A stretch of 64,000 bases of DNA, taken from positions 20,638,653 to 20,702,652 of the forward strand of contig OZ026595.1 in NCBI GenBank assembly GCA_964020085.1, read 5' to 3'. Below, one piece after another: positions 12,401-23,631 of the stretch. The notes beneath the pieces were generated by a model that saw nothing but the letters and a program-made list of their open reading frames with translations, had not been told where the DNA came from and did no database searches. The first letter of the stretch is position 1. The number at the start of each line of letters is the position of its first letter. The stretch is from Micromussa lordhowensis (lineage: Eukaryota > Cnidaria > Anthozoa > Scleractinia > Lobophylliidae). A program made the position numbers and the translations under genes.

Positions 12401-14181
12401 AAGCGAGTCTTGGTGCTCATCCTTTCATATGAAAATCAGGTTCCATTCACATGCAAATTAAACTCATTTTCATATGACAAGTTTTGCACCAGGCCTCACT
12501 TTGAAAGAGAGGCTTTAGGTAACTTGGAAATGGTCTATTGGATTGCCGGCTCATGTCAGGGCAACTTAAGGCCGGGTTGTTCGGAAGCTAGGCAGCACTA
12601 ACCCAGGATTAAAAGTTAACAAGTTAACCAAAGTATAAATTTTTCTTGTCTAAAAATGTTTTTCTGCTTAAGTTTTGTGTAGTTTGTGGCTATTCAAACT
12701 CAAAAAAGAAGGCCAAACAATAAAAACAGAAAACCTCACCACAAAGTTACAGAACTCAAATCAAATTTCTTGCCTGTCCTGGGTTAGCTTGATCGGGCTT
12801 TGAAAAACCCAGCCCAGGTGCTCCTCTTTTAGGCTTGGCTAAATTATATTACTGCTGGTCTCGAAGTGTATGAAAAATGAAGATTTGCTTGCTAAGAAAT
12901 GAATCTCACAAAGATTCATCTTGAAATAGAAACTGCTTTGAAAATTAAAGTGTTGCAGTCATCTTTGGGTTTAAGGTCTTTTACCAGTAGTATAATTTTT
13001 TATAGAAGGAAAAAAAAATGCCAGTCTTCCATGTGCCAACAAGTTTCCAAGTTTACTCCACTTTCTCTTTTCTAGGGATACATGTATATGGGAAATTTGG
13101 TTGTACCAGCTGTTTGTTCAGCTGTTTTTCAGTTAACACTACAGGAATGTGGAAAAATTTCCAATGAGTATGAACAGATGATGATAAAAACAAGCGATAA
13201 AACAGTAAAATTAGCCGGCGATCCTAAGGTGTCTTGAAAATGAACCAGAAAAAGATAGCTCAAGCTGGGCCTCCGTGATTATGAGATCCGATAAAACGTT
13301 TGGTTTGTGACTCATTGCGAACATTTGTTGGGAGTCTAAGTTAAAGAACTATCATGTTATTTTGTTTTGTTCATCGCTATTGTTTTGTTTTCGAGAATTA
13401 AATTGTTTCCTAGAAATCTCCGTTAGAGATCCACGAAAAAAAAAAATTCTTTGAGCGTCTCGAAACTTGAAATTCAATCCTCGAAACTCAATTCTCAATC
13501 CTCGAAAATCAAAACTCGAAACTTGAGCCTTGAAACTCGATTCTCAATTCTCGATTCTCGAAAACTTTGAGGATCGAGAATCGAGTTTTGAGTCGAGACT
13601 GTCAACTTACCTTTGAGTGGTACTGTATGGGTCACACCAGCTTACAAAAGCCAGCATAATGTTTATATGCTATGTTTATATATTATACTCTTTGGAAATC
13701 TACACCATAGATCTTTGGAATGGATTGAGTTCGGCTGAGTTCGATTTCCCAATGTTCGATTGACTATGCCGGGATATTTTCACCAGTATTTTGGCCGATT
13801 TTGGGTCATTTTACGAGCCCAACCACAATGCACATGTTGCATGTGGACTGGCTTTTGTTTAGGTTCTTATTAACCATTGCTTAAATTGCTTACAGTAACT
13901 GCAGAATGGGTGTTATAGGACTTCATTACATTTAGGCTTTTAATTGAGCTTTAATAATTTGTATCCAGTTAGAAAACACGTGCGTTTTAGTGAGGTCGCT
14001 GCGTTACCAAAACAAGTTCATGGGAAGTCAAAGATTCAGCAGGAAGACTCTCGTTTACGATCACATGAAATATCAGTGTAAGTATAGCTATCGTTCCCTT
14101 ATTGGATGATATTTTCGGTCTCACATACCTCGGTGTTCCAGGTTTAGCACCGCTTCTGCTACGGGCCGTCTTGGTCGCCAT
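477..14181 (-). CDS. PDCD11: PDCD11/RRP5 rRNA-processing factor, N-terminal ten coding exons (partial)
   Basis: RRP5 is a large nucleolar protein made of serial S1 RNA-binding domains and is needed for early pre-rRNA cleavage in both subunits. I read ten minus-strand exons: 14181-14129, 11459-11357, 11126-10974, 5436-5236, 4591-4424, 4039-3937, 3803-3700, 3014-2943, 2510-2385 and 677-477. Each has AG/GT borders and the phases join without a break (1,284 nt, 428 codons). Exon 2 encodes EEEDFPRGG, the family N-terminal signature. A lysine-rich stretch in exon 3 precedes the first S1 domain ([27 protein letters not shown]). Later S1 repeats include [31 protein letters not shown] and [11 protein letters not shown]. 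The donor after exon 4 is GTTAGT. Intron 3 (5437-10973) carries a large transposon. The rest of the gene, including the TPR-like C-terminus, lies left of the window. Identity rests on remembered human RRP5 motifs. Confidence 0.93.
2550..2706. repeat. Fold-back MITE-like element (family A, copy 1)
   Basis: The stretch is a long imperfect palindrome. The left arm (GTCAAAATGAAATTC...TTGTCTCTTAACCCTAATTA) pairs with the right arm (TAATTAGGGTTAGAAGACAA...GGAATTTCATTTGACCTAC). It sits in the PDCD11 intron between exons 2510-2385 and 3014-2943. A second copy lies at 11880-12037. It has no coding capacity. It is probably a non-autonomous DNA transposon. Confidence 0.7.
6056..10521 (+). mobile_element. 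4,466-bp TIR transposon with 6-bp target duplication, carrying an NHL/SAP-like gene
   Basis: The termini are perfect 16-bp inverted repeats beginning AGGGGTATAGAATGG (6056-6071 and 10506-10521). AACATA flanks both ends (6050-6055 and 10522-10527). Just inside each end lies a cluster of GAGACT/CGAGACTTCGAGACTG-type subterminal repeats (6079-6192 and 10361-10487), in the same orientation on the plus strand at both ends rather than mirrored. The interior holds one plus-strand gene (6643-9755) and noncoding flanks of about 570 and 770 bp. I recognise no DDE/D, RNase H or HUH nuclease. A 6-bp duplication with 5'-AG ends resembles the Polinton/Maverick pattern, but the length and contents do not, so the family is unresolved. 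It lies wholly in PDCD11 intron 3, in antisense orientation to that gene. Confidence 0.82.
6643..9755 (+). pseudogene. Transposon-borne gene with SAP-like and NHL-like regions; two compensating frameshifts
   Basis: Proposed exons are 6643-6712 (starts [16 protein letters not shown], basic KRRKRK tail, GTAAGT donor), 7136-7227 ([16 protein letters not shown] donor) and 7350-9755, about 855 codons, with phases that fit. The acceptor at 7349 follows a good pyrimidine tract; the one at 7135 is weak. The long exon encodes a basic helix-like stretch resembling a SAP motif ([10 protein letters not shown]..., about 7790-7880), NHL-like beta-propeller strands ([32 protein letters not shown]), an alpha-rich region and an acidic EEAEEEAE repeat (9206-9264). 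The frame moves near 8144 and returns near 8216. The 70 nt between read sensibly in another frame ([14 protein letters not shown]), so two one-base indels, or assembly errors, are likely. Function is unknown; I recall similar multicopy predicted proteins in corals but cannot verify this. Confidence 0.6.
10874..10918. repeat. Near-perfect 20-bp hairpin with 5-nt loop
   Basis: GCAAGTACTATACATCCCTG (10874-10893) pairs at 18 of 20 positions with 10899-10918 across the loop CAGTA. It lies about 55 bp past the donor of PDCD11 exon 3 on the transcribed strand. It could be a tiny fold-back element or an RNA hairpin; no function is shown. Confidence 0.6.
11880..12037. repeat. Fold-back MITE-like element (family A, copy 2)
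   Basis: This is the same palindromic family as 2550-2706, with TGTAGGTCAAAATGAAAATC at the left, AACCCCAATTATTCATGATC near the centre and the mirror sequence to the right, ending TTTTCACCTACA. It lies in PDCD11 intron 1. Two copies in introns of one gene suggest a high-copy family. Confidence 0.7.
12362..12540. repeat. Fold-back element (family B, copy 1)
   Basis: The ends CAATAGGCCATTTCCGA and GGAAATGGTCTATTG are inverted, and the arms stay complementary for about 70 bp to a short centre around CATATGAAAATCAGG / CTCATTTTCATATGAC. A close relative lies at 51947-52132. It sits in PDCD11 intron 1. No target duplication is clear. Confidence 0.75.
13440..13612. repeat. Degenerate CTCGAAACTC/CTCGATTCTC tandem array
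   Basis: A run of diverged 10-20 bp units (CTCGAAACTTG, CTCAATTCTCAATCCTCG, CTCGATTCTCAATTCTCG) ends in a mirrored stretch GAGGATCGAGAATCGAG. It recalls the subterminal GAGACT repeats of the 6056-10521 element. It may be a remnant of a related transposon end in PDCD11 intron 1. Confidence 0.6.
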
Positions 14182-15132
14182 CTTGCTTTTTCGCTTCTTA
14201 GTTCTCAGTCTCCCCTCGGGTCGTTTGTTTTCAGTCTCCCTTCGGGTAGCATATATTGTAGGTACGCAACGCAGACATGCACATGAAAGCCAAATGGAAG
14301 AGAAAGCTTTGGGAATCGCAAGGGAATCAGACTAAGCGTTGCAGCTTTTTATCAAACCTGTTCATTTTCCTTTACATTTCGCGAAAGTGAGATGCATTTT
14401 TGTGGCAATTTTGTCTGAAGAAGGGGCTGGAACATCTTTGATGAAAGACAAAACTTTTTTCAGTGAAAGGGGAAGAGAATTTTCAGACTGCATGTGCTAA
14501 TACATGTTGGTAACATTCTTTTCTTTATTTTGACTAACAACCTTCTGCAGCAATTTCCTACGAACTGAATAAGTAGTAATCAGGAACCAGACCTGGCACT
14601 AGAACTTTTAAAAAGGTCATGATGTTTATCATCAACTAACATCTCAATCAACCACTTAAGCAACCAATAATTTTTAAGAATCAAACAATGACTGTAAGGC
14701 ATATCTACTTTGAAGTGAACAGTAGCTATTTAACTCTTAAGTGGCAGGTATTTTTTTTGAAAAAATAAACTCCAGGTTTCAAGATATTAAACATGGTGAC
14801 AACTGAGGGTGATCTAAGAGACAGCACACATGTACTTTCAACTGTACTTTGTTTGAAAAAGACCTAAGAGTATCGGCAAACTATTTGCTACTCTATAAAA
14901 ACCAGGATTTACTAACACACAAAGTAATTCATGAAATAAACTGAAAATTAATTTTCTTTTACTAAATAGCTTAAACAAAATAGACCCAACAAGTTTCAAT
15001 AATTGTAACAATTACCAATAATTTGTGACCATTCAAGATGACACATTTTGGTTCATTTTTGACACAACCCTAAATACGTCTCTTCATTCCAAGTACACTT
15101 ATACCTGGATTTATTTGAAAAACAAGTGTCAT
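14182..15132. other. Intergenic space between RBR ligase 3' end and PDCD11 start
   Basis: Both genes run on the minus strand, so this holds the PDCD11 promoter and the downstream sequence of the ligase gene. Near the PDCD11 start there is a local direct repeat (TCAGTCTCCCCTCGGGT / TCAGTCTCCCTTCGGGT, about 14207-14247). The remainder is AT-rich. I see no further gene. Confidence 0.55.
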
Positions 15133-18100
15133 TTATTTTTGATGAGCTTTGATGCACAGTTTTCTAATACAATCAATGCACTGCTTTCCAGCCCTCATAA
15201 GCCTCTTGAAATGCACCTTGTCAGTTTCAGAGTAAAGCTTTCTGTTGTTGGCCATATCCTCCAACCTGTCTGCAACAAACAACAGGGTTGATACAAGCTT
15301 CTGAAGCTTTCCATGACAACTCTTTGTTTTAGAAACTGCCATCAAGATGGACACACCCTCAATGACAAAATGAGCTTGAAACTTGAAATCTGCTGAAGCT
15401 TTAAGGTACTTAGGCACTTCATGACAATTGTACAAGCTCAGTAGTGAGAAGGAAGCTGACATAATAGAGCTTTTTTCCTGATAAAAGCTGCCTTCAAAAA
15501 GTTCATTGTGAGTTTGCAGCACTCCTTTGAGTTTCTTGACAGCACTGTACTTCTCATACAGGATAGGACCAGCTCTTGCAATGCGGTTCACAATGGCAAC
15601 TCGTAAATGCCTGTTGAACCGAGTTGATCCAATATGATTAACCAGTTCCACCTCCTCTTCTTGTTTCAAGTCTTTGTCACACTTTTCCCAGTGATGATTG
15701 GTCCAGTTTCCAAGGCAGGTCCAGCAAAATTCTCCCTTGCACATGATGCAAGACATATGAGGACACCCTTTGTGCTTTTCAATAGGATAATGGCAATGAG
15801 GGCATCGCTTAACAGGAACTGAAGTTATTCCACCAGTTCTGGCTCTAATAAGCTTTTCATAAGTCTCTGTCTGAGAATGAAAGAATGCTGCCTCTGTACA
15901 TGATGCTGGCCAATGAGGTTCCTCCTGGCAGGCAAAACACCAGTTGTGTCCACACTGGCAACATATGGGCACCGGATCAACATCTTTCTTTGCTTCTTTT
16001 GTGCCTTTGTGTGCAGTTGCCTTGACAACCAAGTTACACTTGTCCCCAGGGCACCACCGCCACTCAGAATTCCTTTCCACAGTTTTCTCTTGTCGCATGG
16101 TTAGGAACTTTAGGAACCTGTCTGGTAGAAGTCCCATTAAGGTGACATCATCAACTGGAGTATCACAGTCATGAGCTGGACACTTGATGATGATCTTACC
16201 CTGTTGTAACTGAGCAGACAGGTAGGCCTTCCAGCATTCATTGCAGAACCAGTGTGAACAGGACTTCATAGCAGTGCAGGAAAGCTCTACATGTCTGGTT
16301 TCTAAAAGAAAATTATCATATGTTAGACTCGGCAAAGACTTTGGACTGTGGATTCCAAGGCATAAATTATGCACAGAAATTTTGTTTCATTGCATCATCC
16401 TAAAGCTCTATTCACATTTTGAGGTCAATTGTCACCAATCACTATTTTAATTTATTAGCAAATGTTTTCGATATTGGCCAACCGTGTACCTGGTCAGCTT
16501 TTATTGACTGTTCTTGCCATAGAATTCATTCGCACTGATTTATCACTTTGTAATTTTTATTTTTTCTTTCTGTAGGGAGTTTCCTTGCATGGGTACTCAC
16601 GTCCCGTTCGTCACTCCCTTTTGGCTATCCTTACCGTGTTAAATTTATTTATTTTTCCCCTCACAATTATGTACGTGTAACTTTTTTGTTTATTACCATT
16701 GTAACCGAGTAGAATGCCAATAAAGCTTATTAAAAAAAAAAAACAAAAAAAAAACATCCTATCCTTACTGGAATGTTTCACTGTACCAATGCTTGACTGT
16801 CATCATGCAAAATTGACATCTGAGAGTACAGTATTCAGGTATATTTTCAACGCGTCAAATCATATCAGACTGCAAAATCTTTCAGTGACCAAGCCATGTC
16901 ATGTACATTTGTTGACCTGTGCACTGTTTTTATCATAATACAATTTTAGGTGGAATTCTTAAAATAATGTACATGTACATGGATAAACCACCACTCTGGC
17001 AATAATTAAGTTTATGGTAACAAATGACAGGGAAATTTCATTCTTACCATCAAAACTGTTCAGATAAAATTCGCAGCAGCAGATTTCACACTCAACAGTT
17101 TCAGGTACACTGGGAACATTTGATTCTCCATTAGCAATGGTTTTACTACCTAGTGCATTACTAGTCAGACCATCTGGCAATGCAAGACTAGGTAGGGACG
17201 CTTGGTATGACCACCTGTTTATATCACACAGCAAATCAAATGGCATCACTGCTACTCTGCAGGGACGATTATCATCAGAGATGTACTGACTTTGATCAAG
17301 CAAACTGTTGCATGGTGGTTCTTCTTCAATTTGACTTCCATGCTCAGAAACGCTGAAGAAATCTCTCAAGAATTCCTTGCAGTCATAAGATTTTTTCAAG
17401 GGCACTGAATCACTGATAACTGTTACAGCTACATGCACCCTTTCAGTTCTGTTATCTTCACTCTTGTGAGGATTAGAGGGCCAGCAAGTGATGACGAAAT
17501 TGGTAGACTGATCTGTAGGGCGGTTGATGCTGAATCGCCGCGGCACACTATCACTCTCCTTGTACGTGTCTCCAAATTGTGCCTGCAGTGCACAAGGGTT
17601 AAGTTTTTCACTCTCGATGTCTACATTTACAGAAACTGCTTTACAGTAAGTTACACCATCAGCAGTCAGAGGAGCATTGACACCAGAACTGGGAGTTTCA
17701 AACACTGTGTTGTCATGGTAACCATTATGCAGACTGTCAAAAGAGTCAATGTGAACAGCAGATCCTTTTCCATGTCGCCGGGCTGTCTGTGAAGAAGCCG
17801 GGTTTACAGTTGTGAGTGTTCTCTTGTCACGTTTATCAGTGTTATTTTGGCTACTATGGGCAGGAGTTGCAGTTAGTGCTTCCCAGATGTAATTTCCAAT
17901 ATCAAAGTTCTTAACCGATCTTTGTACAAAGTCATGTTCATCTAACATTGAGCCTGGGTAGTGCTCAAAGTTGTCCTCTCTCAGACCCATCTCTTCCTCC
18001 TCTTCATGAGTAGCTTTCATGTCTTGATCAAAGATTCTTTCTCGCCGAGTCTTGTCCAACTCGTTCTTGGTCAACTCTCCCCACATACGTCTTTTGTTCT

Positions 18101-18836
18101 TTGTCCCTTTCTGTTTGCATCGAGCCTTGTTCTGATCTCTGGACTCCCTCCAATCGTACTGCAAGAAGCTCGGCCAGGAAGAGGCAGATTCTGTATGATT
18201 CACCTCGTAAAAGATCTCGGTTTTGTCTGAACGGCTCCATAAGTCCCCGACGTGAGCGAACTTTCTCCGTTTGGGTTTCTTCACGTTTTGACCGTCCACT
18301 ACCTCGCTGCAATCTCCTCGTTTCAGTCTCGGAGAACGACAGTACCAAGATGAATTGTTCAGAGATTCCCTCTCTACAAGAACCACGTTATAGTCATTTT
18401 CACTGTCGTAATCTCCAGGAATTTGCTCTCTCAAGACCGTAGACATGAGCCATCGTTTTCGCTTTCCGAGGGAATACAGCACCGAGTTATCAGGAATTCC
18501 ACGGCCGCCGACGTGCCAGAGGCGATGATGCCGACTTTCGCGGCTTTCTTTCACCACATTTTCGACATTAAGACCGTCTTGTATTTGAAACCTTTTAAGG
18601 CATCTCCTGATGTCTTCATCGGTGAAGTTACTGTCCGGGTTAGTAACGCTTTTGATCAGAAATCCGCGATCCCTCCTGTTGAAAGATTGCTCGGCGGATT
18701 TTCGAAGGGTTCGACCTGTGTGAACACCGAACTTGCCGGTCTCCTTCCAAACCATGTTAGCGAGCCCGCTCTCCACCTCTACCTGGAGGCTAGTGGTGAA
18801 ATCAACTGTTATCTCCACGCATTTATACCTTTCCAA
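15133..18836 (-). CDS. RBR-type (RING-IBR-RING) E3 ubiquitin ligase
   Basis: Two exons, 18836-17048 and 16301-15133, join in phase (GT donor at 17047, TTTTAG acceptor) into 985 aa. RBR ligases take ubiquitin from an E2 on a catalytic cysteine in RING2 before passing it to substrate. Residues 1-580 are low in recognisable domains and include acidic runs (HEEEEE). RING1 starts at C583/C586 (ECEIC) and the intron splits it; the second half has SCSHWFCNEC. The IBR is around 679-731 (WCPGDKC, CCQCGHNWCFAC). RING2 begins CPHCHYPIEKHKGCPHMSC, with the expected catalytic cysteine at about 776, followed by FCWTCLGNW. The 190-residue helical tail does not obviously match the Ariadne domain, so I give no orthologue name. 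It is divergent from the Rab gene at 20415, with about 1.6 kb between. Confidence 0.9.
16625..16768 (+). mobile_element. Severely 5'-truncated retroelement tail with 10-bp target duplication
   Basis: CTATCCTTAC occurs at 16625-16634 and 16759-16768. Between them lie 124 bp that end in AATAAA (16719-16724) and an A-rich tail. That is the hallmark of target-primed reverse transcription. It sits in the RBR ligase intron, antisense to the gene. The source LINE family cannot be named. Confidence 0.75.
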
Positions 18837-20414
18837 AATATCTCCTGGTCAGCATCTTTGCGAGTTTTATTTTTGGCTAGTTACGTACGTTGTACCCGTC
18901 CAAAAAAGTCGCCATTTTGGAAAACCTTACGTCACTTTTGAAAGAGCTCATTGGTCAATCTTTCGCGGGCAGCTCGCCGGTTAATTCCCAGTACCTCTCT
19001 ACACAATCCTGGGTAACTGAAAAATAAAAACAAAACAAAACATGAAAAAAGGACAGAAAGACATTTTGTAATTACTAGCCATGTTAACCAGCCACGGTTA
19101 AGATAATAAACGAAAAAATGACGAATAAATCCAAGAATACAGTTAGTGGTGATGTGTGACACTTACCAGATTACCAAATAGGCATGATTTATAAAGTGAA
19201 GCTTTTTTAGTAAATTAATATTATTTTTAGACAGGCAAAAAAAAAAAATAATAATTGGGGTTAGCATGTGATTTTCACTGCTCCTGGCTTTTCTGTCTGT
19301 CTATTTCTTTGCTACTTTTTTCTAGCAAACTCAGTTGTTTGCATTATATATATATTTTTTTTTCTGGCCACACTGTATCTGATTTGATTAGCAATAGATG
19401 CTTAAGCAGTATCGCCTAAGGTTTTTCTCCATATTATTGACTCCTTTCGACTCGTTATTGTCATTTCACCGCACAAACAGATTACTCCTCCGTCTATTTT
19501 TCAAATCTTTTGTTTGTGAGGTCACCTGTTAACAAATGGCCAAGTTCCTGCCCTCATGTTTAAAGATGAACAAAAACAAAGCTTGATTAGCATACTGAAG
19601 AAAGGCGAAACGTACACAACTTCCATCAGGCGCTGTCATAACTCAACGACACCACAGCCTCATCAAACCTAAATTATAAGATCGCTTTGGTTTACAGTAA
19701 ATATCTAAAACAAGGCTCTATTACGTTGAAATTGCGTTGGCGTAATAACAGAATTTTGGGATTTTTGCCTACTACAAATGCAGGAATCGTGAAATTTGTT
19801 CATCAGTACAATAGACTACGCTTACAACTGGAGGTAAGTTGAATTTAGGTGATGTTGAGATATTCAAAATTAAATTATATAATTCTAAGACAATTTTAAC
19901 TAGTCTTGGCCTTTATCTATCAGAGGTAATTATCATCAGCCCAATATTTTGAAAGCGAAATAGTTCATGAGAGTAGAGAGCAGAGAAGTCGAAGAAAAGA
20001 TGTATGCAAAAATTGCTTACGCTAAGCTCGTCGAAAGACATAGTAAACATAGTATTGTATGTGGGTAATTCCTATATTTGACTACAAGGAAATTGACCGA
20101 GGACTTAAATTCTGCATTATTGCAACTATCATCTTTAAAGTTGTTTCGGTATGCACGCGAACGGAAGAAAATCGTGGACTAAAACCCTTTATTTAAGCCT
20201 ACGTTGTCATTCGGATGCAACGCAGCGAAAGAAATGTTATGGCTGACTAACATATTTTACGATTTCCTTTGATAGAGTTTAAACGGATTTTACAAAATGC
20301 TGAAGAAAGAGCAAGCGATCGAGGGAGAAAGAATTACTTAATCGGTCTATGCTGGTTGTGTGTAACAACGACGCCTAAAACTCTAATCCCAGTGATACAT
20401 ATCTGACAAGGATT
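18837..20414. other. Divergent intergenic region between RBR ligase and Rab gene
   Basis: This holds the promoters of both flanking genes. It contains poly(A)/poly(T) runs (19235-19250, 19355-19370) and a TA-rich tract near 19340. I found no TATA-like element that I would trust and no extra exon. Confidence 0.5.
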
Positions 20415-22592
20415 ATGTTCGAACGACAAGCCAGCGTGGAAGACGCGTATGATTATCTATTCAAAATTGTTTTGATTGGTGATTCTGGAGTCGGCAAGTC
20501 CAATTTATTATCCCGCTACACCAAGAACGAATTCCATCTCGGCTCCAAGGCAACTATCGGCGTAGAACTGGCTCAAAAGACGATTGAGGTGGAAGACAAA
20601 AATATCCGCGCACAGATTTGGGACACCGCAGGCAAGTTACATTTCCGATATTGAAAAACAATTTAAAAATTGTAGAAACGAATCGTTTTATGTGTTAAGG
20701 AAGGCACAGTATCCCAGGTTAATGGAGTAGGGAAAAAACAGAGAGTGGAAGGTATAGGAATTGAATAAACTTCATTTTAAAACGGTTTCAGCTCAACTCT
20801 GAAGCTTGTAAAGAAATGTATAATTAGTTTAACTTCTCCTTCTGAATACTAATCAGTAATATCAAAATATTCGAAACCATGCAAGGCGCGCTGTGTAGTC
20901 TTGATTATTTCCGTTACGATTCACATTATGGAACTCCTGACCGTTCAGAAATAAACTGCAATTTGTATCGGCAGATAACACACAACTATATGAGAATTAA
21001 ATTCCCTCGGTAAACAGGGCTCATCAAAGAGCGACTGCAAACATTATCAATATTGAAAGACTTTTTGACTCACCCCGGCTATTATAATGACATATTGATC
21101 ACTACGCATTTAACAACCTTTGAACCGATCAACAAGTATATAGTTTATAGTGTAAAGAATTCAATAACTTTTTAAGAACAGTTTCCTGTATGCAAGTGAA
21201 TTTATGAAAGATCGTCTCTTTTATATATTCACTTACATTCTTTATCATCTACGGGTATCATTTCGAACTCACAACGTGACTAGCTCCCAGTGGCTTGATA
21301 GCTCAGTTGGTAGAGCACTGCCGTGACCGGTATCGCAGAGGTCATGGGTTTGAATCCCGTTCAGGCCTGAATTTTTTTTTCATTCTGCTTAAGTTGTGTA
21401 TATAACTGCGATGATCAATCAGGTCTTCATAGTTTCCTGTCTGCCGACTTCAATATCATGATAATAATATCAGTGTACGTAAGTCACGGCGTCCTAACTC
21501 GGTTATTCCCGACTACGGTCAATAGTTTTTCATTTAGATAGATAATTACCTCCGGGTTTTTAGCATTACTGTGAAAAATAAAGTGAGCAAGTAAGTTAAA
21601 AAGTCGGATAACATTGACTGGCATGTGATTTTTGCTCAAGTCTTTTTTTAAACGACGCTTATATATGACTTGCATACCCCTAGGCAAACGAACACTAAGT
21701 TTCACGGTACTTTTATATTGTTGTTCAGGCCCAGACTGAATATTTTTTATTTTTCTGCCGATTTTAAATATTCTTGAAAAAATATTCTTAATAGATTATA
21801 GCTTATAGCATTTCCGTTTCATTGACTTTCATATTTTGGAGCCAGATTGCAAACAGTAAACCCTGATGTGACACACAAAAGTTCTTGCAGAAATGTTCTT
21901 AGGACTCGGCCCATGCTCTTTTCGGATGGAATATAGGCGCCTTATATTAGTTACAGTAACTATCGATATCTTCCACTACAGACAGCCGTTTTGACACCGT
22001 ATAAAACATGTAACGTCTATTATATATTAAAAAATGCTATTATACTTCCTGCTAGCTCTCACTAGCAGCTAAATAACTCAACATACTTTTCCTCTTCCCA
22101 GGCCAAGAGCGGTACCGAGCCATCACAAGCGCCTACTACCGAGGAGCCATGGGCGCCATCTTAGTTTACGACATTGCCAAGGTAACATCCTTTCAAAACC
22201 TCGACAAATGGATAGAGGAACTGAAACAACACACTGATTCAAACTTGTCCGTAATCATAGTCGGCAACAAATCGGACCTCAAGCATCTTCGGATTGTAGA
22301 AACTAAACGAGGCCGCCAGTACGCTACTGACCAGGGTGTGCTTTTTAAGGAAACGTCCGCGCTAGATTCCACGAACGTCACTGAGGCGTTTGAAGATCTT
22401 GTGACGCACATATATGAAGGGATAAAGAAAAGAGAAGACGAGAAAAAATCGAGAGCAGTGTTGCCTCTTCCAGCAGATCACTTGGCGCGCATCCAAAATG
22501 GAACAAACGGAACTGTTGATATTGCAAAACTAGCTGTAGAGAGTCAGTTCAGTAAACAGAAGAATAATAAGTTTCCTTGTTGTGCCACATAA
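20415..22592 (+). CDS. Rab11-family small GTPase
   Basis: Two exons, 20415-20631 and 22102-22592, give 235 aa. Rab11-type GTPases direct recycling-endosome and exocytic traffic. All nucleotide-binding motifs are present: P-loop GDSGVGKS (22-29), switch I TIGVE (T47), switch II WDTAGQE with catalytic Q74, NKSD (128-131) and [30 protein letters not shown] and [10 protein letters not shown] are close to Rab11. The C-terminus CCAT fits double geranylgeranylation. The Gly of DTAGQE is split by the intron. The intron starts GCAAGT, not GT, and ends CAG; no GT donor keeps the frame, so I call a GC-AG intron of 1,470 bp. The tail differs from Rab11A, so this may be a lineage-specific paralogue. Confidence 0.93.
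21292..21367 (+). repeat. tRNA-Thr-like sequence with disrupted anticodon arm
   Basis: It has a fully paired acceptor stem (GGCTTGA/TCAGGCC), a D arm with A box (TAGCTCAGTTGGTAGAGC), a T arm with B-box-like GGTTTGAATCCC and a T-run from 21372. The anticodon arm is 21 nt rather than 17. Removing four bases (CGTG) would give a normal arm with a GGT loop. It is most likely a tRNA-derived repeat or pseudogene in the Rab intron, not a working tRNA. A CCA is not encoded. Confidence 0.65.
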
Positions 22593-23631
22593 ATAAGGAA
22601 CATCGATTTGTCATTTAATGAAATTCAGTGACGTCATAAGGTTAATAACTGAAGGTACTTGAAGCTAAAAGTTTAGCTGATGTTTTACATCCTATACACT
22701 GATGTGGGATCCTTACGTTGCCCTGTACCGAGGATTTTGGTTTAACCAGTTCCGGAGATAATGCAAGAATTTGAAAGTTAACTCGTAAAGTTCTGAACTA
22801 AAGTAGGGACTATATCGTGGAACAGTTTTACATAAATGCTTTAGAGCAAACACCGTTACGACATAAAATGAAGAATCGACATGATGTCGTCTAGTTCAGT
22901 TTCATACCCTCAGGTTGTTTTTCTCAGGTATTCAGAAATAGCTAGACTTGATGTCTTTCTTATAACGAAAAGGAAATATTACAAACCATATTATTACCTT
23001 TGGGTAATACTCTTCTAGAATCATATATTCAATGATATATCATGGGTCCAAATTACTAAGTAATTTTTTTTATGTGGCACTACGGATTTTGTCTATTGAC
23101 TTGTTTCAGGTTTTGTTATAACTGGAGCAGAAGGAAAAGATCGTAAAGAACAAATTTGAATCATAGAGCTCTATGAATTTTTCCAGTGAAAAACTAGTTT
23201 TATTCTTCAGTAACCAGGAAACTATATGAGAGACTTCATATAGAGACATGCTAGTGCGTGGAAGCAATAAAAACGTTGTGGGTTCTAATATTCTAATGTC
23301 GTTTCTGAAGGTATACCAGTCTATAGGTGTTCTGTAGAGTTCCTGGTATAGAGGTAAATACCGTAGATGGTGCCCCAGGAGTTCTCTAGTGCTAAGGCCT
23401 CTGGGTTTGAGCGGCAGAGAAGACCCTGAGGACGAAATTGGAAATTGAATCTGTCGCCCCCGCGAAAAACGTTGAGAGCTGTCATCTTGGACACAAACAG
23501 ACTTTTTACCGGCCTAACATTTCAGAAATCGTTCTCACTGTATATCACCAATCATAATCACATGGAACTCGTGATCAACAATTGTCATAATCTTCAGTGC
23601 ACTTTTCTTGCTAGCGTGAAAAAAAGATATA
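22593..23631. other. Rab gene 3' flank
   Basis: This probably includes the Rab 3' UTR. No canonical polyadenylation site stands out with confidence. The rest is AT-rich, with no coding signal that I can support. Confidence 0.45.
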
